Assembly: GCF_003704105.1 (NCBI RefSeq)
Contig: NZ_QUOQ01000004.1
Location: 124,001 to 188,000, forward strand
DNA length: 64,000 nucleotides
Origin: Brevundimonas lutea
GTDB taxonomy: Bacteria > Pseudomonadota > Alphaproteobacteria > Caulobacterales > Caulobacteraceae
Direction: 5' to 3'
Both the position numbers and the translations under genes were made by a program. Below are positions 9,204 through 18,779 of the stretch, in pieces (the stretch's first letter is position 1; each line of letters opens with the position of its first letter). The notes beneath the pieces were generated by a model. The model was not told the DNA's origin, made no database searches, and saw only the letters and a list, made by a program, of their open reading frames with translations.

Positions 9204-9228
9204 TGTGTCGGAAACAAATGGACACAGT
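9204..9228. promoter_or_regulatory. Dyad CTGTGTC-N11-GACACAG upstream of the L,D-transpeptidase
   Basis: Perfect 7-bp arms (9204-9210 and 9222-9228) separated by 11 bases, ending 25 bases before the ATG of the L,D-transpeptidase and within the divergent region shared with the amidohydrolase. Spacing fits a repressor or activator operator, or a short RNA hairpin if the transcript starts upstream. Confidence 0.4.
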
Positions 9229-9253
9229 TGAGTAGCTTGCCGGGGATTACTGC

Positions 9254-9943
9254 ATGAAGCTGTCGCGACGCGGCGCCGTTCTGGGCGCCCTCTCCCTCGG
9301 CGCCTGTGCGCCGGTGGCCAAGATGTCCGAGCCCGTCTCGCTGGCCGCCACGCCCAACGCCGCCTCGGTTTCGCCCAGACGTCTCGCGCTCGCCACCCAA
9401 CCCTTGATGACGCCGCCGCTGGATGTCGCGCGCAAGGTGCGGCCTGAATTGATGAGCCGCGCCATGGCCGCCCTGGACATCCACTCCAGTCGGATCCCCA
9501 ACCGCGACCGCATGTATCTGGTCGATTTCAGCCGGCACTCCGCCGAGGAGCGGCTGTACGAGGTCGATCTGGTCGGCGGGCTGGTCCACGCCTTCCGTAC
9601 CTCGCACGGCAAGGGATCGGATCCGGCCCATACCGGCTATGCGCGCGATTTCTCCAACACGATGGACTCGCACATGTCGTCGGTGGGCTCGTTCGTTTCG
9701 GCCGGCGCGGGCTGGGGTCCCGAGCAGGGGCCGAACGTGCTGCTGGACGGATTGGAGCACACCAACAACGCCGCCCGCGAGCGCGCCATCATCGTCCACG
9801 GAGCGGACTACGCCGAGCCCTCCGTCGTCGAACAGCAGGGCAAGCTGGGCCGCTCATACGGCTGCTTCTCCACGGCCCACGCCGACCTCCAGACCCTGCG
9901 CGACCGCATGGGCGAGGGCCGCCTCCTGTTCGCCTGGGCGTAG
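9254..9943 (+). CDS. Murein L,D-transpeptidase catalytic domain lipoprotein (YkuD_2 type)
   Basis: A 229-residue exported protein. The N-terminus combines twin arginines (SRRGAVLG) with a lipobox (SLGAC, Cys18), so it is probably a Tat-exported lipoprotein. The catalytic region has IVHGADYA with His182 and GRSYGCFS with Cys204, the His and nucleophilic Cys of the L,D-transpeptidase-like fold; this is the compact variant seen in many alphaproteobacteria. The likely role is peptidoglycan cross-linking or attachment of proteins to peptidoglycan. A perfect dyad lies just upstream (9204-9228). Confidence 0.87.
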   Translation: MKLSRRGAVLGALSLGACAPVAKMSEPVSLAATPNAASVSPRRLALATQPLMTPPLDVARKVRPELMSRAMAALDIHSSRIPNRDRMYLVDFSRHSAEERLYEVDLVGGLVHAFRTSHGKGSDPAHTGYARDFSNTMDSHMSSVGSFVSAGAGWGPEQGPNVLLDGLEHTNNAARERAIIVHGADYAEPSVVEQQGKLGRSYGCFSTAHADLQTLRDRMGEGRLLFAWA

Positions 9944-10079
9944 CGCTCGAGTTGTATCGAGCCCCGCATGGCGAAATCGGCCGACTTTACTCTAGCCGGG
10001 ACCATCGTCACCAGATCAGGCGGAAGTCTTCGACAGCCGCGGGACTTGCCCCTTGCGTTGCGACCGGCAATGGGTTGGC

Positions 10080-10937
10080 ATGAACCCGGTTCTCGTCATC
10101 GTCCGATTCAACCTGGAGCGCGCCAGCTGGTTCAGGATAGGCCGCCAGCCCGGTTACCGCGAACGGCTCTATAACCCGCAGCGGCTGGAACGTCGTCAGG
10201 CGCTGTTTGAGGACGTGACGCTGTCCAGCCTTCTGGGTCAAAGTCAGTCGCTCGATCCTTCATGGTTTCGCCTGCTGGTGATGACGTCTGACGCTCTGCC
10301 TGACGACGCCCTTCTGGCCATGCGCCGGGCCTTGGATCCCCTTCCCTGGGCGCGGCTGTTCCGCCTCGCGCCGGAGGCCCCGATGCGACCGCACGCACTG
10401 AGAGCGATCCGCGAGTTGATCCAGCGACCCGATGGCGCGCCGGATGATGAAACCCCATACGCCACTGTGCGGCTGGACGACGACGACGCGCTGGCTCGGC
10501 CATTTCTCGAGTGGCTCGATCCGCATATCCGCGTCGAGCATCGAGATCACTTCGTCACCTTTCCAAATGGGATCGCCGGTCATCTGGAGGATTCCAACCG
10601 GTTCAGCCGCTTCAACCGTTTGCGTTACCGCTGCGTCTCCGCCGGACTTGCCCACATCGGAGTGGCGCAGACGATAACTGGTGAACCCTCCAGCACGCTT
10701 GCGCAGGTGTACGAAGGCGGCGCTCATCAGAAGGTGGACCAGCGCCATCCCACCTTGGTTGATGAGCGTGGCCCCGCCTATTTGCGAACCCTTCATGCCG
10801 ATCAGTCGAGCGGCAATCAGGGGCGGTCGATCTATCATCGCGGGCAGGAACTTGACCCCACTCAGGTCGCATTGGCGCTGACCTTGCCGCCCGCACGATT
10901 ACCGGAGCGAGACCAGTCCTCGGCTTCACCTGCGTGA
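10080..10937 (+). CDS. Putative rhamnosyltransferase-like glycosyltransferase
   Basis: A 285-residue protein resembling the putative rhamnosyl transferase family (PF11316-like): an RFN motif near the N-terminus, LFEDVTLSSLLGQ, and an acidic VRLDDDDAL cluster that would bind metal and nucleotide sugar. No signal peptide or membrane segment is seen, so it would act in the cytoplasm on a surface polysaccharide or similar acceptor. ATG 10080 is preferred over a TTG at 10053, though neither has a clear ribosome binding site. It stands alone between the L,D-transpeptidase and purD, with no sugar-pathway neighbours, and seems less GC-rich than its surroundings, so it may have been acquired. Confidence 0.7.
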   Translation: MNPVLVIVRFNLERASWFRIGRQPGYRERLYNPQRLERRQALFEDVTLSSLLGQSQSLDPSWFRLLVMTSDALPDDALLAMRRALDPLPWARLFRLAPEAPMRPHALRAIRELIQRPDGAPDDETPYATVRLDDDDALARPFLEWLDPHIRVEHRDHFVTFPNGIAGHLEDSNRFSRFNRLRYRCVSAGLAHIGVAQTITGEPSSTLAQVYEGGAHQKVDQRHPTLVDERGPAYLRTLHADQSSGNQGRSIYHRGQELDPTQVALALTLPPARLPERDQSSASPA

Positions 10938-10950
10938 AACTGGCCTACGA

Positions 10951-12222
10951 TCAGCGCTCCAGCGCCCGCCAGCCGATGTCAGTCCGATTGAAGCCGCCGG
11001 GCCAGTCTATGGCCCGCACAGCAGCGTAGGCGCGCTCACGGGCCTGCCCGATATCGTCGCCCAGAGCGCAGACGTTCAGCACCCGCCCCCCGGCCGCCGC
11101 CAGCGATCCGTCCGGCTTTCTCGTCGTTCCGGCGTGGAAGACCTGCACATGCGGCCCGAAGTCTTGGTCGGCCCCCCGGATGATCGAGCCTTCCAGCGGA
11201 CTGTCCGGATAGCCCTTGGCCGCCATGACCACGCAGATGGCCGTTTGGTTGAGGAACTTCGGTTCCGGCAGGCGACCCAGATCACCCTCGGCGCAGGCTT
11301 TGAGATAAGGCACGATGTCCGACGCCAGACGCATCATCAGCACCTGGCATTCCGGATCGCCGAAGCGGGCGTTGAACTCCACCACCTTCGGCCCGTCCGC
11401 CGTGGCCATCAGCCCGGCGTACAGCACCCCACGATAGGGCGAACCCTCTTTCGCCATGCCCTTCAGCGTCGGCTCCACGATCCGTTCACGCGCCGTCTCG
11501 ACCAGACCGTGATCGAACACGGGCGCCGGGGTATAGGCCCCCATGCCGCCGGTGTTGGGTCCCATGTCGCCGTCATAGGCGCGTTTGTGGTCCTGCGCTC
11601 CGCCGAACAGCAGCGCGCGATGCCCGTCGGTCAAGGCGAACAGAGAGCCCTCTTCGCCGTCCATGAATTCCTCGATCACCACCCGCGCCCCGGCCTGGCC
11701 GAATCGGCCACCCAGCATGCGTTCGACCTCGGCCTCGGCGTCGGCGCGGTCAGGACTGATGGCCACGCCCTTGCCGGCGGCCAAGCCGTCGGCCTTGATC
11801 ACATAGGGCGGCCTGAAGACGTCCAGCGCCTGCCGCGCCTCGCCCAGCGTCTCGTAGACGCCATAGCCGGCCGAGGGGATGTCGTGGCGCTCCATGAAGG
11901 CTTTTGCGAAGGCCTTAGATGTCTCCAGCCGCGCAGCCGCCTGGGTCGGCCCGAAGCAGGGAATATTTGCTCGCGCCAGCTTGTCGGCCAGGCCTTTCTC
12001 GAGCGCGGCTTCCGGCCCGACAACCACCAAATCGGCCGCCATCTCTCGCGCCAATGCCACAAGGCCGTCAACGTCGTCGGCCTTGACGGCGCGGAGTTGC
12101 GCCACCTTGCCGATGCCGGGATTGCCCGGCGCGCACACCAGATCAGTCACCAGGGGCGATTGGCTGATCTTCCAGGCCAGGGCGTGTTCGCGGCCGCCCG
12201 ATCCGACGAGCAGGATCTTCAT
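10951..12222 (-). CDS. purD: Phosphoribosylamine--glycine ligase
   Basis: Second step of de novo purine synthesis: ATP-dependent ligation of glycine to phosphoribosylamine. The 423-residue length is standard for PurD. It opens with MKILLVGSGGREHALAW, the nucleotide-binding N domain, and has ATP-grasp elements KADGLAAGKGV, GPNTGGMGAYTP and FNARFGDPECQ. The start is the ATG at 12220-12222. It is transcribed leftward, convergent with the rhamnosyltransferase-like gene; no other purine gene is adjacent. Confidence 0.97.
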   Translation of the reverse strand: MKILLVGSGGREHALAWKISQSPLVTDLVCAPGNPGIGKVAQLRAVKADDVDGLVALAREMAADLVVVGPEAALEKGLADKLARANIPCFGPTQAAARLETSKAFAKAFMERHDIPSAGYGVYETLGEARQALDVFRPPYVIKADGLAAGKGVAISPDRADAEAEVERMLGGRFGQAGARVVIEEFMDGEEGSLFALTDGHRALLFGGAQDHKRAYDGDMGPNTGGMGAYTPAPVFDHGLVETARERIVEPTLKGMAKEGSPYRGVLYAGLMATADGPKVVEFNARFGDPECQVLMMRLASDIVPYLKACAEGDLGRLPEPKFLNQTAICVVMAAKGYPDSPLEGSIIRGADQDFGPHVQVFHAGTTRKPDGSLAAAGGRVLNVCALGDDIGQARERAYAAVRAIDWPGGFNRTDIGWRALER

Positions 12223-12270
12223 GAGGCGGCAATGACCGGCCCGAATGGACCGGTCAAGCCGCAGGCGTCC

Positions 12271-12795
12271 TCAGACGGCGGGGGGCGTCGTCTCATTGGC
12301 GCCGGGATTCGCGCCAAGCGCGGCGTTGGGCGAGGTTGGCGCCATGACGGTCGTCCCCGTCGGCGCGGCGCCGGTCCAGGCCGGCAGGGCCTGAAGCTGT
12401 TCGGCCGTCAAATTGGTCTGCAGATCAATTTCACCGGCGGCGTCGCGGTGCGAACGGACCTGGCCGATAGGAACGACCACTTCAGGATCACCGGGCCCTT
12501 CAAGCTCAATGACCAGATGAGTGACCTGATTGTTCGCGTCGACGATCAAGGTCTCGACATCGCCCAAATCTGTCGTCTCAGCGGAGAGCAGGTCGGCGTC
12601 CTCCAGCTGTTCGCGGGTCATGCCCAGGGCGACGGCGGCCTGGGTGGTGGCGATATCGGCCGCGGTCTCATCGACGGGCTGGGTTTCGGCGCCCGGCGCC
12701 GGGGCCTGGACCACGTCGTCGTCGGTGTCGGAGCAGGCGGCGGCGCCCAGCATCAGGGCGGACAGGGCGGCGGCGGTCAGAAGTCGGGTGTTCAT
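12271..12795 (-). CDS. Lipoprotein with PRC-barrel-like domain
   Basis: A 174-residue predicted lipoprotein (signal ending LGAAAC, Cys20) followed by an acidic linker. The middle has a VETLIVDANNQVTHLVIEL stretch and PIGQVRSH typical of PRC-barrel domains, and the C-terminus is Thr/Asn/Pro-rich and probably disordered. PRC-barrel envelope proteins of this sort are common in Caulobacteraceae, with no settled function. ATG 12795 is chosen because the signal peptide starts there; an in-frame extension to 12852 is possible. It sits 48 bases upstream of purD on the same strand. Confidence 0.8.
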   Translation of the reverse strand: MNTRLLTAAALSALMLGAAACSDTDDDVVQAPAPGAETQPVDETAADIATTQAAVALGMTREQLEDADLLSAETTDLGDVETLIVDANNQVTHLVIELEGPGDPEVVVPIGQVRSHRDAAGEIDLQTNLTAEQLQALPAWTGAAPTGTTVMAPTSPNAALGANPGANETTPPAV

Positions 12796-12811
12796 GGCTA
12801 CTCCAGTGAGA

Positions 12812-12976
12812 TCAGCCCAAAAGGGCGGAGGCGGCGAAGACGATGGCGGCAATCAGGGCGATGACCAGGATGATGGTCCAGGGGCTGGCCGTGGGCTGAC
12901 GGCCGCGACGGGCGAGATCGTTCTCGCGGCGGTCGCGGTCTTCCGGATCGGTCCCTGGCGGATCGGCGGGCGGCAT
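12812..12976 (-). CDS. Small single-pass membrane protein
   Basis: About 54 residues: a hydrophilic Pro/Asp/Arg-rich N-terminal half, then one transmembrane helix (TIILVIALIAAIVFAASALL) at the very C-terminus, the layout of a tail-anchored protein. Function unknown. It lies 16 bases upstream of the PRC-barrel lipoprotein on the same strand and could be co-transcribed. The start is uncertain: ATG 12976 gives MPPADPPG, ATG 13018 adds 14 basic residues, and neither has a good ribosome binding site. Confidence 0.55.
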   Translation of the reverse strand: MPPADPPGTDPEDRDRRENDLARRGRQPTASPWTIILVIALIAAIVFAASALLG

Positions 12977-13052
12977 GAAGGGGCAACGGCGGCGCTTGAA
13001 GCCGGTTCCGATAGGCATTCCCTGGGCGCCTGCGACCGATTAGCATGGCGTC

Positions 13053-14663
13053 ATGCCTCCTTCCGACGACTATGCCTTCGGTGGCTCTGCGGCTGCCGCG
13101 CCGGAGCCGGCCCGCCGCAACGACCAGCCGCTGTCGATTTCGGAGCTGTCCTTCGCCCTGAAGCGGACGCTGGAAGACCGGTTCGGTCACGTTCGATTGC
13201 GTGGCGAAGTGTCCAAGGTCAATCGCCACGGCTCAGGCCACGTCTATCTGACCCTGAAGGACGACAAGGCCTGTATCGACGGCGTGATCTGGAAGGGTCA
13301 GGTGCGCGGCCTGGCCGCCCAGCCGGAAATGGGGCTGGAGGTCATCGTCACTGGCAAGATCACCAGCTATCCGGCGCGGTCGTCCTACCAGATCGTCATC
13401 GAGACGATGGAGGTCGCGGGCGCCGGCGCGCTGTTGGCCCAGCTGGAGCGGTTGAAGGCGCGGCTGGCGGGCGAAGGTCTGTTCGAGCCGGCGAGAAAAC
13501 GACCAATCCCTCGCTTTCCGGCCGTCGTCGGGGTGATCACCAGTCCCACGGGCGCGGTGATCCGCGACATCCTGCACCGGCTGTCCGAACGCTGGCCGTG
13601 CCGGGTCGTGATCTGGCCGGTCGTGGTTCAGGGCGAGCCGGCGGCTGGCCAGGTGGCGGCGGCGGTGCGCGGCTTCGACGCCCTGCCGGCGACAGGCGGT
13701 CCCATCCCCCGGCCGGACGTGGTGATCGTGGCGCGCGGCGGCGGCTCGGTCGAGGATCTGTGGCCGTTCAACGACGAGACCCTGGCGCGGACGGTGGCGG
13801 CGGCGTCCATCCCGATCATCTCGGCCGTGGGACATGAGACCGACACCACCCTGATCGACTTCGTGTCCGACCGGCGAGCGCCGACGCCGACGGGCGCGGC
13901 CGAAATGGCCACGCCCGTGCTGGCGGAATTGGCCGCCGGTCTGGCCGAACTCGACCGTCGCCTGATCGGAGCCGGCGGCCGGCTGGTCGAGGACCGGCGG
14001 ACGCGGCTGAGATCGGTTGCGCGCGGTCTGCCGCCCCGGGCGCAGGATTTGCTGGCCCTGCCCAGCCAGCGGCTGGATCACGCCGCCAGCCGTCTGGGCG
14101 CGGCGCTGAACGCCAATGTGGCGGCGCATGAACGACGCTTTGCGGGCGCCGGGCCGCGCCTGAACCGGGCGCTGCTGGACCGGACTCTGGAACGCAAGGG
14201 CGAGCGACTGGAGGCGGTCGCGGCGCGCCTGCGTCCCGCCCTGACCGCGCGGGCGGCGCGCGATGAGAGACGGCTGCTGACCGTGACGGCCAAACTGTCG
14301 CCCGAACCGTTGCGGCGACGGCTGGATCAGCGGGCGGCGCGGCTGGAGGCGGTCGCGCTCAGATTGGACGCGGCCCTGCCCCGCCGTTTTGAAAAAGCGG
14401 AGGATCGGCTGATGGGGCTGGCGCGGGCGCTGGCGTCACTGGACCCGAAAAGGCCCCGCCACGGCTTCGCTCGGGTCGAGGACTCCGAGGGGCGTATGGT
14501 CGCATCAGCGGGCGCCCTGGCCCCCGGTCAGGCTGTCAGCCTGGTCTTCGATGACGGCCGACGCGGCGCGGTGATCGACGGCGCAGACGGCGCTCCCGCC
14601 ACGCCCCGGACCCGTCCGAAGATCGAAAAGGCGCCGCCGCCGGAGCATGGCAAGCTGTTCTAG
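13053..14663 (+). CDS. xseA: Exodeoxyribonuclease VII large subunit
   Basis: Large subunit of the single-strand-specific exonuclease VII, acting in mismatch repair and clearing of recombination intermediates. The 536 residues comprise an N-terminal OB fold ([23 protein letters not shown]), the catalytic domain with [15 protein letters not shown] and [32 protein letters not shown], and a long Ala/Arg/Leu-rich coiled coil from about residue 285 to 460. The small subunit gene xseB is not in the window. It is followed 26 bases later by the DUF2093 gene. Confidence 0.96.
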   Translation: MPPSDDYAFGGSAAAAPEPARRNDQPLSISELSFALKRTLEDRFGHVRLRGEVSKVNRHGSGHVYLTLKDDKACIDGVIWKGQVRGLAAQPEMGLEVIVTGKITSYPARSSYQIVIETMEVAGAGALLAQLERLKARLAGEGLFEPARKRPIPRFPAVVGVITSPTGAVIRDILHRLSERWPCRVVIWPVVVQGEPAAGQVAAAVRGFDALPATGGPIPRPDVVIVARGGGSVEDLWPFNDETLARTVAAASIPIISAVGHETDTTLIDFVSDRRAPTPTGAAEMATPVLAELAAGLAELDRRLIGAGGRLVEDRRTRLRSVARGLPPRAQDLLALPSQRLDHAASRLGAALNANVAAHERRFAGAGPRLNRALLDRTLERKGERLEAVAARLRPALTARAARDERRLLTVTAKLSPEPLRRRLDQRAARLEAVALRLDAALPRRFEKAEDRLMGLARALASLDPKRPRHGFARVEDSEGRMVASAGALAPGQAVSLVFDDGRRGAVIDGADGAPATPRTRPKIEKAPPPEHGKLF

Positions 14664-14689
14664 GCCGCCATCCGCGCTATATCCGGCCC

Positions 14690-14887
14690 ATGAACGCCCA
14701 CGATCCCGCCTCGATGGCCCAGCTTCATTATGGCGACGGCGATTTCGTCGTGCTCAAGCCCGGCCGGTATGTGCTGTGCGCCGTGACCGGCCGTCAGGTG
14801 CCGCTGGACGCCCTGCGCTACTGGAGCATAGAGCGCCAGGAAGCCTATGCAGGCCCGGAGGAGTTCAGGAAGGCGAACGGCGCCTGA
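14690..14887 (+). CDS. DUF2093 family small protein
   Basis: A 65-residue protein with the conserved core YGDGDFVVLKPGRYVLCAVTG and LDALRYWSIERQEAY characteristic of the alphaproteobacterial DUF2093 family. It usually lies next to xseA, as here. No function is established. No signal or membrane segment. The stop lies three bases from the stop of the convergent recN. Confidence 0.9.
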   Translation: MNAHDPASMAQLHYGDGDFVVLKPGRYVLCAVTGRQVPLDALRYWSIERQEAYAGPEEFRKANGA

Positions 14888-14890
14888 AGC

Positions 14891-16585
14891 CTAGCCAATC
14901 AGAGCCTTGGCGGCGGCCCGCGCCGCATCGGTGACTTCGGCGCCGGCCAGCATACGGGCGATTTCCTCCAGACGCGGCGTGTCGTCGAGGACGGCGACGG
15001 CGGTCCGCATGGCGCCGGCGTCCTCGGCCTTGAGCACCTTCCAGTGGCTGCGGCCTTTGGCGGCGACCTGGGGGCTGTGGGTGACGACCAGCACCTGGGC
15101 GGTATCGGCCAGCCGCGCCAGGCGCAGTCCCACCGCCTCGGCCACAGCGCCCCCGACGCCCTGATCCACCTCGTCGAAGATCATCACCGGGCTCGAGCCC
15201 TCGCGCCCCGCCAGGGCCGCCTTTAGCGCCAGGGCGAAGCGGGCCAGTTCGCCGCCTGAGGCGATCGCGTCTATCGGACCGAAGGGCGCCCCTGGGTTGG
15301 TGGCGACCTGGAAGCGGACGGTTTCCGCGCCGTCCGGGCCGCGCCGCCCCTCGATCGGCTCCAGCGCGACCCTGAATCGGGCGCGCTCCAGCTTGAGCGG
15401 CGCCAGCTCGCCCTCGACGGCGATGGCCAGACGGGCCGCGCCACCGGCGCGGGCGCGGCTCAGTAGGGCGGCGGCCTCGTCGTAGTGGGCGCGGGCGGCC
15501 TCGACATCGGCGCGAGCGTCCTTCAGCGCCTGCTCGCCGTCCTCGATCAGGCGCAGCTGGTCGGCGATGCGGCGGCGCGCGGCCGGCAGGGTCTCCACAG
15601 CGACGTTCAGGCGGCGGGCGGCAGCGCGCAGGGCGAACAGCCGCTCCTCGGCCTTGTCCAGACGGCCGGGATCAAAGTCGAAGGCGTCGGCGGCCTGATC
15701 GACCGCGGCGACGGCCTCAGTGGCCTCGACCAGGGCGCGGTCCACGGCTTCGGCGGCCGTGGTGAGACGCTGGATCACCGGATGATCGGGTTCGGCCCCA
15801 GACTGCACCGCCTTCTGACGGGCATGATCGACGGCGCGGAAGGCGGCCGCCAGTTTCTGCGACAGCGCATCTCCGCCCAGCAGGTCACGCGCCTGGGACA
15901 GGTCGGCCAGGGCCTTTTCCGCCGCGCCGAGAATGGCCCGCTCGCCGGCCAGGGCCTCCTCCTCGCCCTCGCGCGGGTCGAGGCGGTCCAGTTCCTCCAG
16001 ATCAGCGCTCAACTCGTCACGACGCAAGGCGGCCTCGGCGGCGCGCGCGGTCAGGGCCTGAAGCTCACCTTCGGCGACGCGGAGCCGCTCATGACCCGAG
16101 CGCACGGCCGAGACCTCGGCCGCCAGACCGCCATAGGCGTCGAGCATGCCGCGATGGGTGCGGGGGTCGAGCAGGCCGATGGTCTCATGCTGGCCATGCA
16201 CCTCGACCAGACGGCGGCCGAGATCGCGCAGGGCGGTGACGCCGGCCGGCTGGTCGTTGACCCAGGCGCGGCTGCGCCCGTCCGCTGAGATGGCGCGGCG
16301 CAGAATCAGGGGTTCGCCCGGCTCAACAGTGAAACCACCCTCATCGAGCGCCTCGATCAGGTCGGGGGGAAAAGGGCCGGCGAATTCGGCAGTGGCTTGA
16401 GCCTGTTTCGCGCCCGAACGCACCAGTCCGGCGTCACCGCGCGCGCCCAGCGCCATGCCCAGCGCATCCAGGATGATCGACTTCCCCGCCCCAGTCTCGC
16501 CGGTCAGCACCGTCAGACCGGGATCGAGGTCGAGATCGAGCGCCTCGACCAGCACTACGTCGCGGATCGACAGGGCGGTCAGCAT
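14891..16585 (-). CDS. recN: DNA repair protein RecN
   Basis: SMC-like ATPase that acts early in double-strand break repair. The 564-residue protein has an N-terminal Walker A (GETGAGKS, about residues 28-35), a central coiled-coil pair rich in Ala/Glu/Arg, and a C-terminal ABC half with the GGELARFALALKAAL signature and Walker B MIFDEVDQGVGG. ATG 16585 gives the usual MLTALSIRDVVLVEALDL. It lies downstream of bamD on the same strand, separated by 109 bases, an order also found in related genomes. Confidence 0.97.
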   Translation of the reverse strand: MLTALSIRDVVLVEALDLDLDPGLTVLTGETGAGKSIILDALGMALGARGDAGLVRSGAKQAQATAEFAGPFPPDLIEALDEGGFTVEPGEPLILRRAISADGRSRAWVNDQPAGVTALRDLGRRLVEVHGQHETIGLLDPRTHRGMLDAYGGLAAEVSAVRSGHERLRVAEGELQALTARAAEAALRRDELSADLEELDRLDPREGEEEALAGERAILGAAEKALADLSQARDLLGGDALSQKLAAAFRAVDHARQKAVQSGAEPDHPVIQRLTTAAEAVDRALVEATEAVAAVDQAADAFDFDPGRLDKAEERLFALRAAARRLNVAVETLPAARRRIADQLRLIEDGEQALKDARADVEAARAHYDEAAALLSRARAGGAARLAIAVEGELAPLKLERARFRVALEPIEGRRGPDGAETVRFQVATNPGAPFGPIDAIASGGELARFALALKAALAGREGSSPVMIFDEVDQGVGGAVAEAVGLRLARLADTAQVLVVTHSPQVAAKGRSHWKVLKAEDAGAMRTAVAVLDDTPRLEEIARMLAGAEVTDAARAAAKALIG

Positions 16586-16694
16586 GGCCGCCTCGCCTCA
16601 GGTCCGGTCAGTTGATTCGCGGCCGCGCGCCTCATGTCCTGTGATTGCGGCCAGACGCCGCGTGGGACAAGAGTGAGAAGTCCGAAACGGCCGC

Positions 16695-17540
16695 TCAGCC
16701 CGGCAGGATGCGCTGCAGCCAATTTTCCCGCGGGCCCTCGGGTTCCTGACCTGGGCGCGCGCCTTCGTTGGTCAGCAGAACATAGGCGTCGCGGTACCAG
16801 GGGCTGCCCGGATAGTTGTGACCCAGGACCGCGCCATTGCGGGTGGCCTCGTCCTTAAGGCCCAGGGTCAGATAGACCTCGACCAGACGATACAGGGCTT
16901 CAGCCGCGTGCGAGGTGCGCTGGAATTCGGGATTCTCGATAACAGTCCGGTAGCGCCCAATGGCGGCCAACGGCTGGTTCTGGCGCTGATACCAGCGGCC
17001 CACGGTCATCTCCTTGCCGGCCAGCTGGTCGTTGACCATGTCGATCTTGACCATGGCGTCCGAGGCGTAGGCCGTGCCCGGATAGCGCCGCGCCACGTCG
17101 CGAAGCGCCAGCAGCGCCTGCCCGGAGGCGGCCTGATCGCGCCCGACGTCGACGATCTGCTCGAAGTAGCAGGTCGCCCGCATGTAGTAGGCGTAGCTGG
17201 CCGACGGGCTGCCGGGATAAAGCTGGATGAAGCGATCGGCGGCGGCGATGGCGTCCTGATAGTCCCCGCCCTGATAGAAGGCGTAGATTTGCATCAGGAT
17301 CGCGCGACGCGACCATTCGGAGAACGGGTGCTGCCGCTCGACTTCCTGGAAATACTGGACCGCGTCGTCCCAGCGACCGCGCTCAAGACGTTGATACCCC
17401 GTGTTGTACAGCAGCTCGACGGGCCGTTCCTCGTAGGCGAGGCGCGGGCGATCGCGCCCGGCGCACGCGGAGAGGGCAACGGACGCTGCAAGGGCGACGA
17501 CAAGCGTGGCGGCGCCGGTGCGGGACGACTTCAGGAACAA
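16695..17540 (-). CDS. bamD: Outer membrane assembly lipoprotein BamD
   Basis: Essential lipoprotein of the BAM complex that folds beta-barrel proteins into the outer membrane. A signal peptide ends in the lipobox LSAC (Cys26 counting from the TTG start). TPR-like helices follow (LYNTGYQRLERGRWDDAVQYF, RAILMQIYAFYQGGDYQDAI, VKIDMVNDQLAGKEM), the last being a typical BamD element. The TTG at 17538-17540 is chosen because the signal begins there and GGGG lies upstream; an ATG at 17636 would add 32 residues that do not look like a leader. A GACTC (CcrM) site lies at 17556-17560. Confidence 0.9.
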   Translation of the reverse strand: MFLKSSRTGAATLVVALAASVALSACAGRDRPRLAYEERPVELLYNTGYQRLERGRWDDAVQYFQEVERQHPFSEWSRRAILMQIYAFYQGGDYQDAIAAADRFIQLYPGSPSASYAYYMRATCYFEQIVDVGRDQAASGQALLALRDVARRYPGTAYASDAMVKIDMVNDQLAGKEMTVGRWYQRQNQPLAAIGRYRTVIENPEFQRTSHAAEALYRLVEVYLTLGLKDEATRNGAVLGHNYPGSPWYRDAYVLLTNEGARPGQEPEGPRENWLQRILPG

Positions 17541-17674
17541 AGGCTCTAACCCCAAGACTCGCGTGACCTCCTCGTGGCGCGCGCGGAACGCGGCGAGGCC
17601 GTGGAGGGCTTCTACACCGCGAACCGCGGCGGTCACAATCCGCGTCCTGGCGTGATTAACCGCCCGACCCGCGC

Positions 17675-17699
17675 TTGCCCCACGCGCCTGCGCTGTTAG
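17675..17699 (+). promoter_or_regulatory. Candidate promoter of prs
   Basis: TTGCCCC (17675-17681) followed after 10 bases by GCTGTTAG (17692-17699) resembles the Caulobacter housekeeping promoter. It lies about 50 bases before the prs start in the 206-base divergent region shared with bamD. By eye only. Confidence 0.35.
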
Positions 17700-17746
17700 A
17701 AGCGCGCCCAGACACAGGTCGATGACGGCAAAAGGATGACCCGGCG

Positions 17747-18682
17747 ATGAAGCTGCTTTCGGGCAACGCGAACCGGACCCTGGCCCAGGGCATCGCCGAT
17801 CACCTCGACATGCCGCTGACCCGCGCCCAGGTGAAGCGCTTCGCCGACAATGAAGTGTTCGCGGTCATCGAGGAGAACGTCCGCGGCGAGGACGTCTTCG
17901 TCATCCAGTCGACCAGCTATCCCGCCAACGACAACCTGATGGAGCTGCTGATCATCACCGACGCCCTGGTGCGGGCGTCGGCCAAGCGGATCACGGCGGT
18001 GATGCCCTATTTCGGCTATGCGCGACAGGACCGGAAGACCGGGGGGCGGACGCCCATCTCGGCCAAGCTGGTGGCCAATCTGATCACGCGGGCGGGCGCC
18101 GATCGAGTGCTGACCATGGATCTGCACGCCGGACAAATCCAAGGCTTCTTTGACATTCCGACAGATAACCTGGTGGCGACCCCGGTGCTGGCCGACGATA
18201 TCCGGCGTGAGTATCGCGACACCTCGGACCTGATGATCGTGTCGCCCGACGTCGGCGGCGTCGTTCGGGCCCGATCGCTGGCCAAGCGGCTCGACGCCGA
18301 TCTGGCCATTGTCGACAAACGCCGCGCCAAGGCGGGCGAGAGCGAGGTGATGAACATCATCGGCGATGTCGAGGGCCGTCGCTGCATCCTGTTCGACGAC
18401 ATCGTCGATTCGGGCGGAACCCTGGTGAACGCCGCCAAGGCGCTGGTCGATAAGGGCGCCACCGAGGTGTCGGCCTACATTAGCCACGGCGTGCTGTCCG
18501 GCCCCGCCGTCCAGCGAATCACCGATGGGCCCCTCAAGCAGTTGGTCATCACCGACTCGATCGAGCAGCCGCACGAAGTCAATGAATGCAAGCAGATCCG
18601 ACAGGTTGGCGTGGCGCCACTCATCGGCGAGGCGATCCGCCGCATCGCCAATGAGGAGTCGGTATCAAAACTGTTTGATTAA
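17747..18682 (+). CDS. prs: Ribose-phosphate pyrophosphokinase
   Basis: Makes PRPP from ribose 5-phosphate and ATP for nucleotide, histidine and tryptophan synthesis. The 311-residue length is standard. Visible are the opening [13 protein letters not shown], the [14 protein letters not shown]-site loop, [25 protein letters not shown] (flexible loop) and the PRPP-binding [14 protein letters not shown]. Single gene facing away from bamD. Confidence 0.97.
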   Translation: MKLLSGNANRTLAQGIADHLDMPLTRAQVKRFADNEVFAVIEENVRGEDVFVIQSTSYPANDNLMELLIITDALVRASAKRITAVMPYFGYARQDRKTGGRTPISAKLVANLITRAGADRVLTMDLHAGQIQGFFDIPTDNLVATPVLADDIRREYRDTSDLMIVSPDVGGVVRARSLAKRLDADLAIVDKRRAKAGESEVMNIIGDVEGRRCILFDDIVDSGGTLVNAAKALVDKGATEVSAYISHGVLSGPAVQRITDGPLKQLVITDSIEQPHEVNECKQIRQVGVAPLIGEAIRRIANEESVSKLFD

Positions 18683-18779
18683 CGGTCGGATAACCAGTTT
18701 CCGCGCGCTATGGTAACCCAATTGCGCGCGTCTGGGCGGGGCGGCGCGCGAACCCTGATGTTCTGAGGAAAGCGCCCTG

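Noticed and set aside
11134..12864. A 576-codon plus-strand frame opposite purD and the PRC-barrel lipoprotein
   Set aside because: It spans two real minus-strand genes and the gap between them, which only a chance open frame would do.
18677..18691. TTAA-N7-ATAA at the end of prs as a CtrA site
   Set aside because: The second half matches poorly and the first half includes the prs stop codon; chance is likelier.
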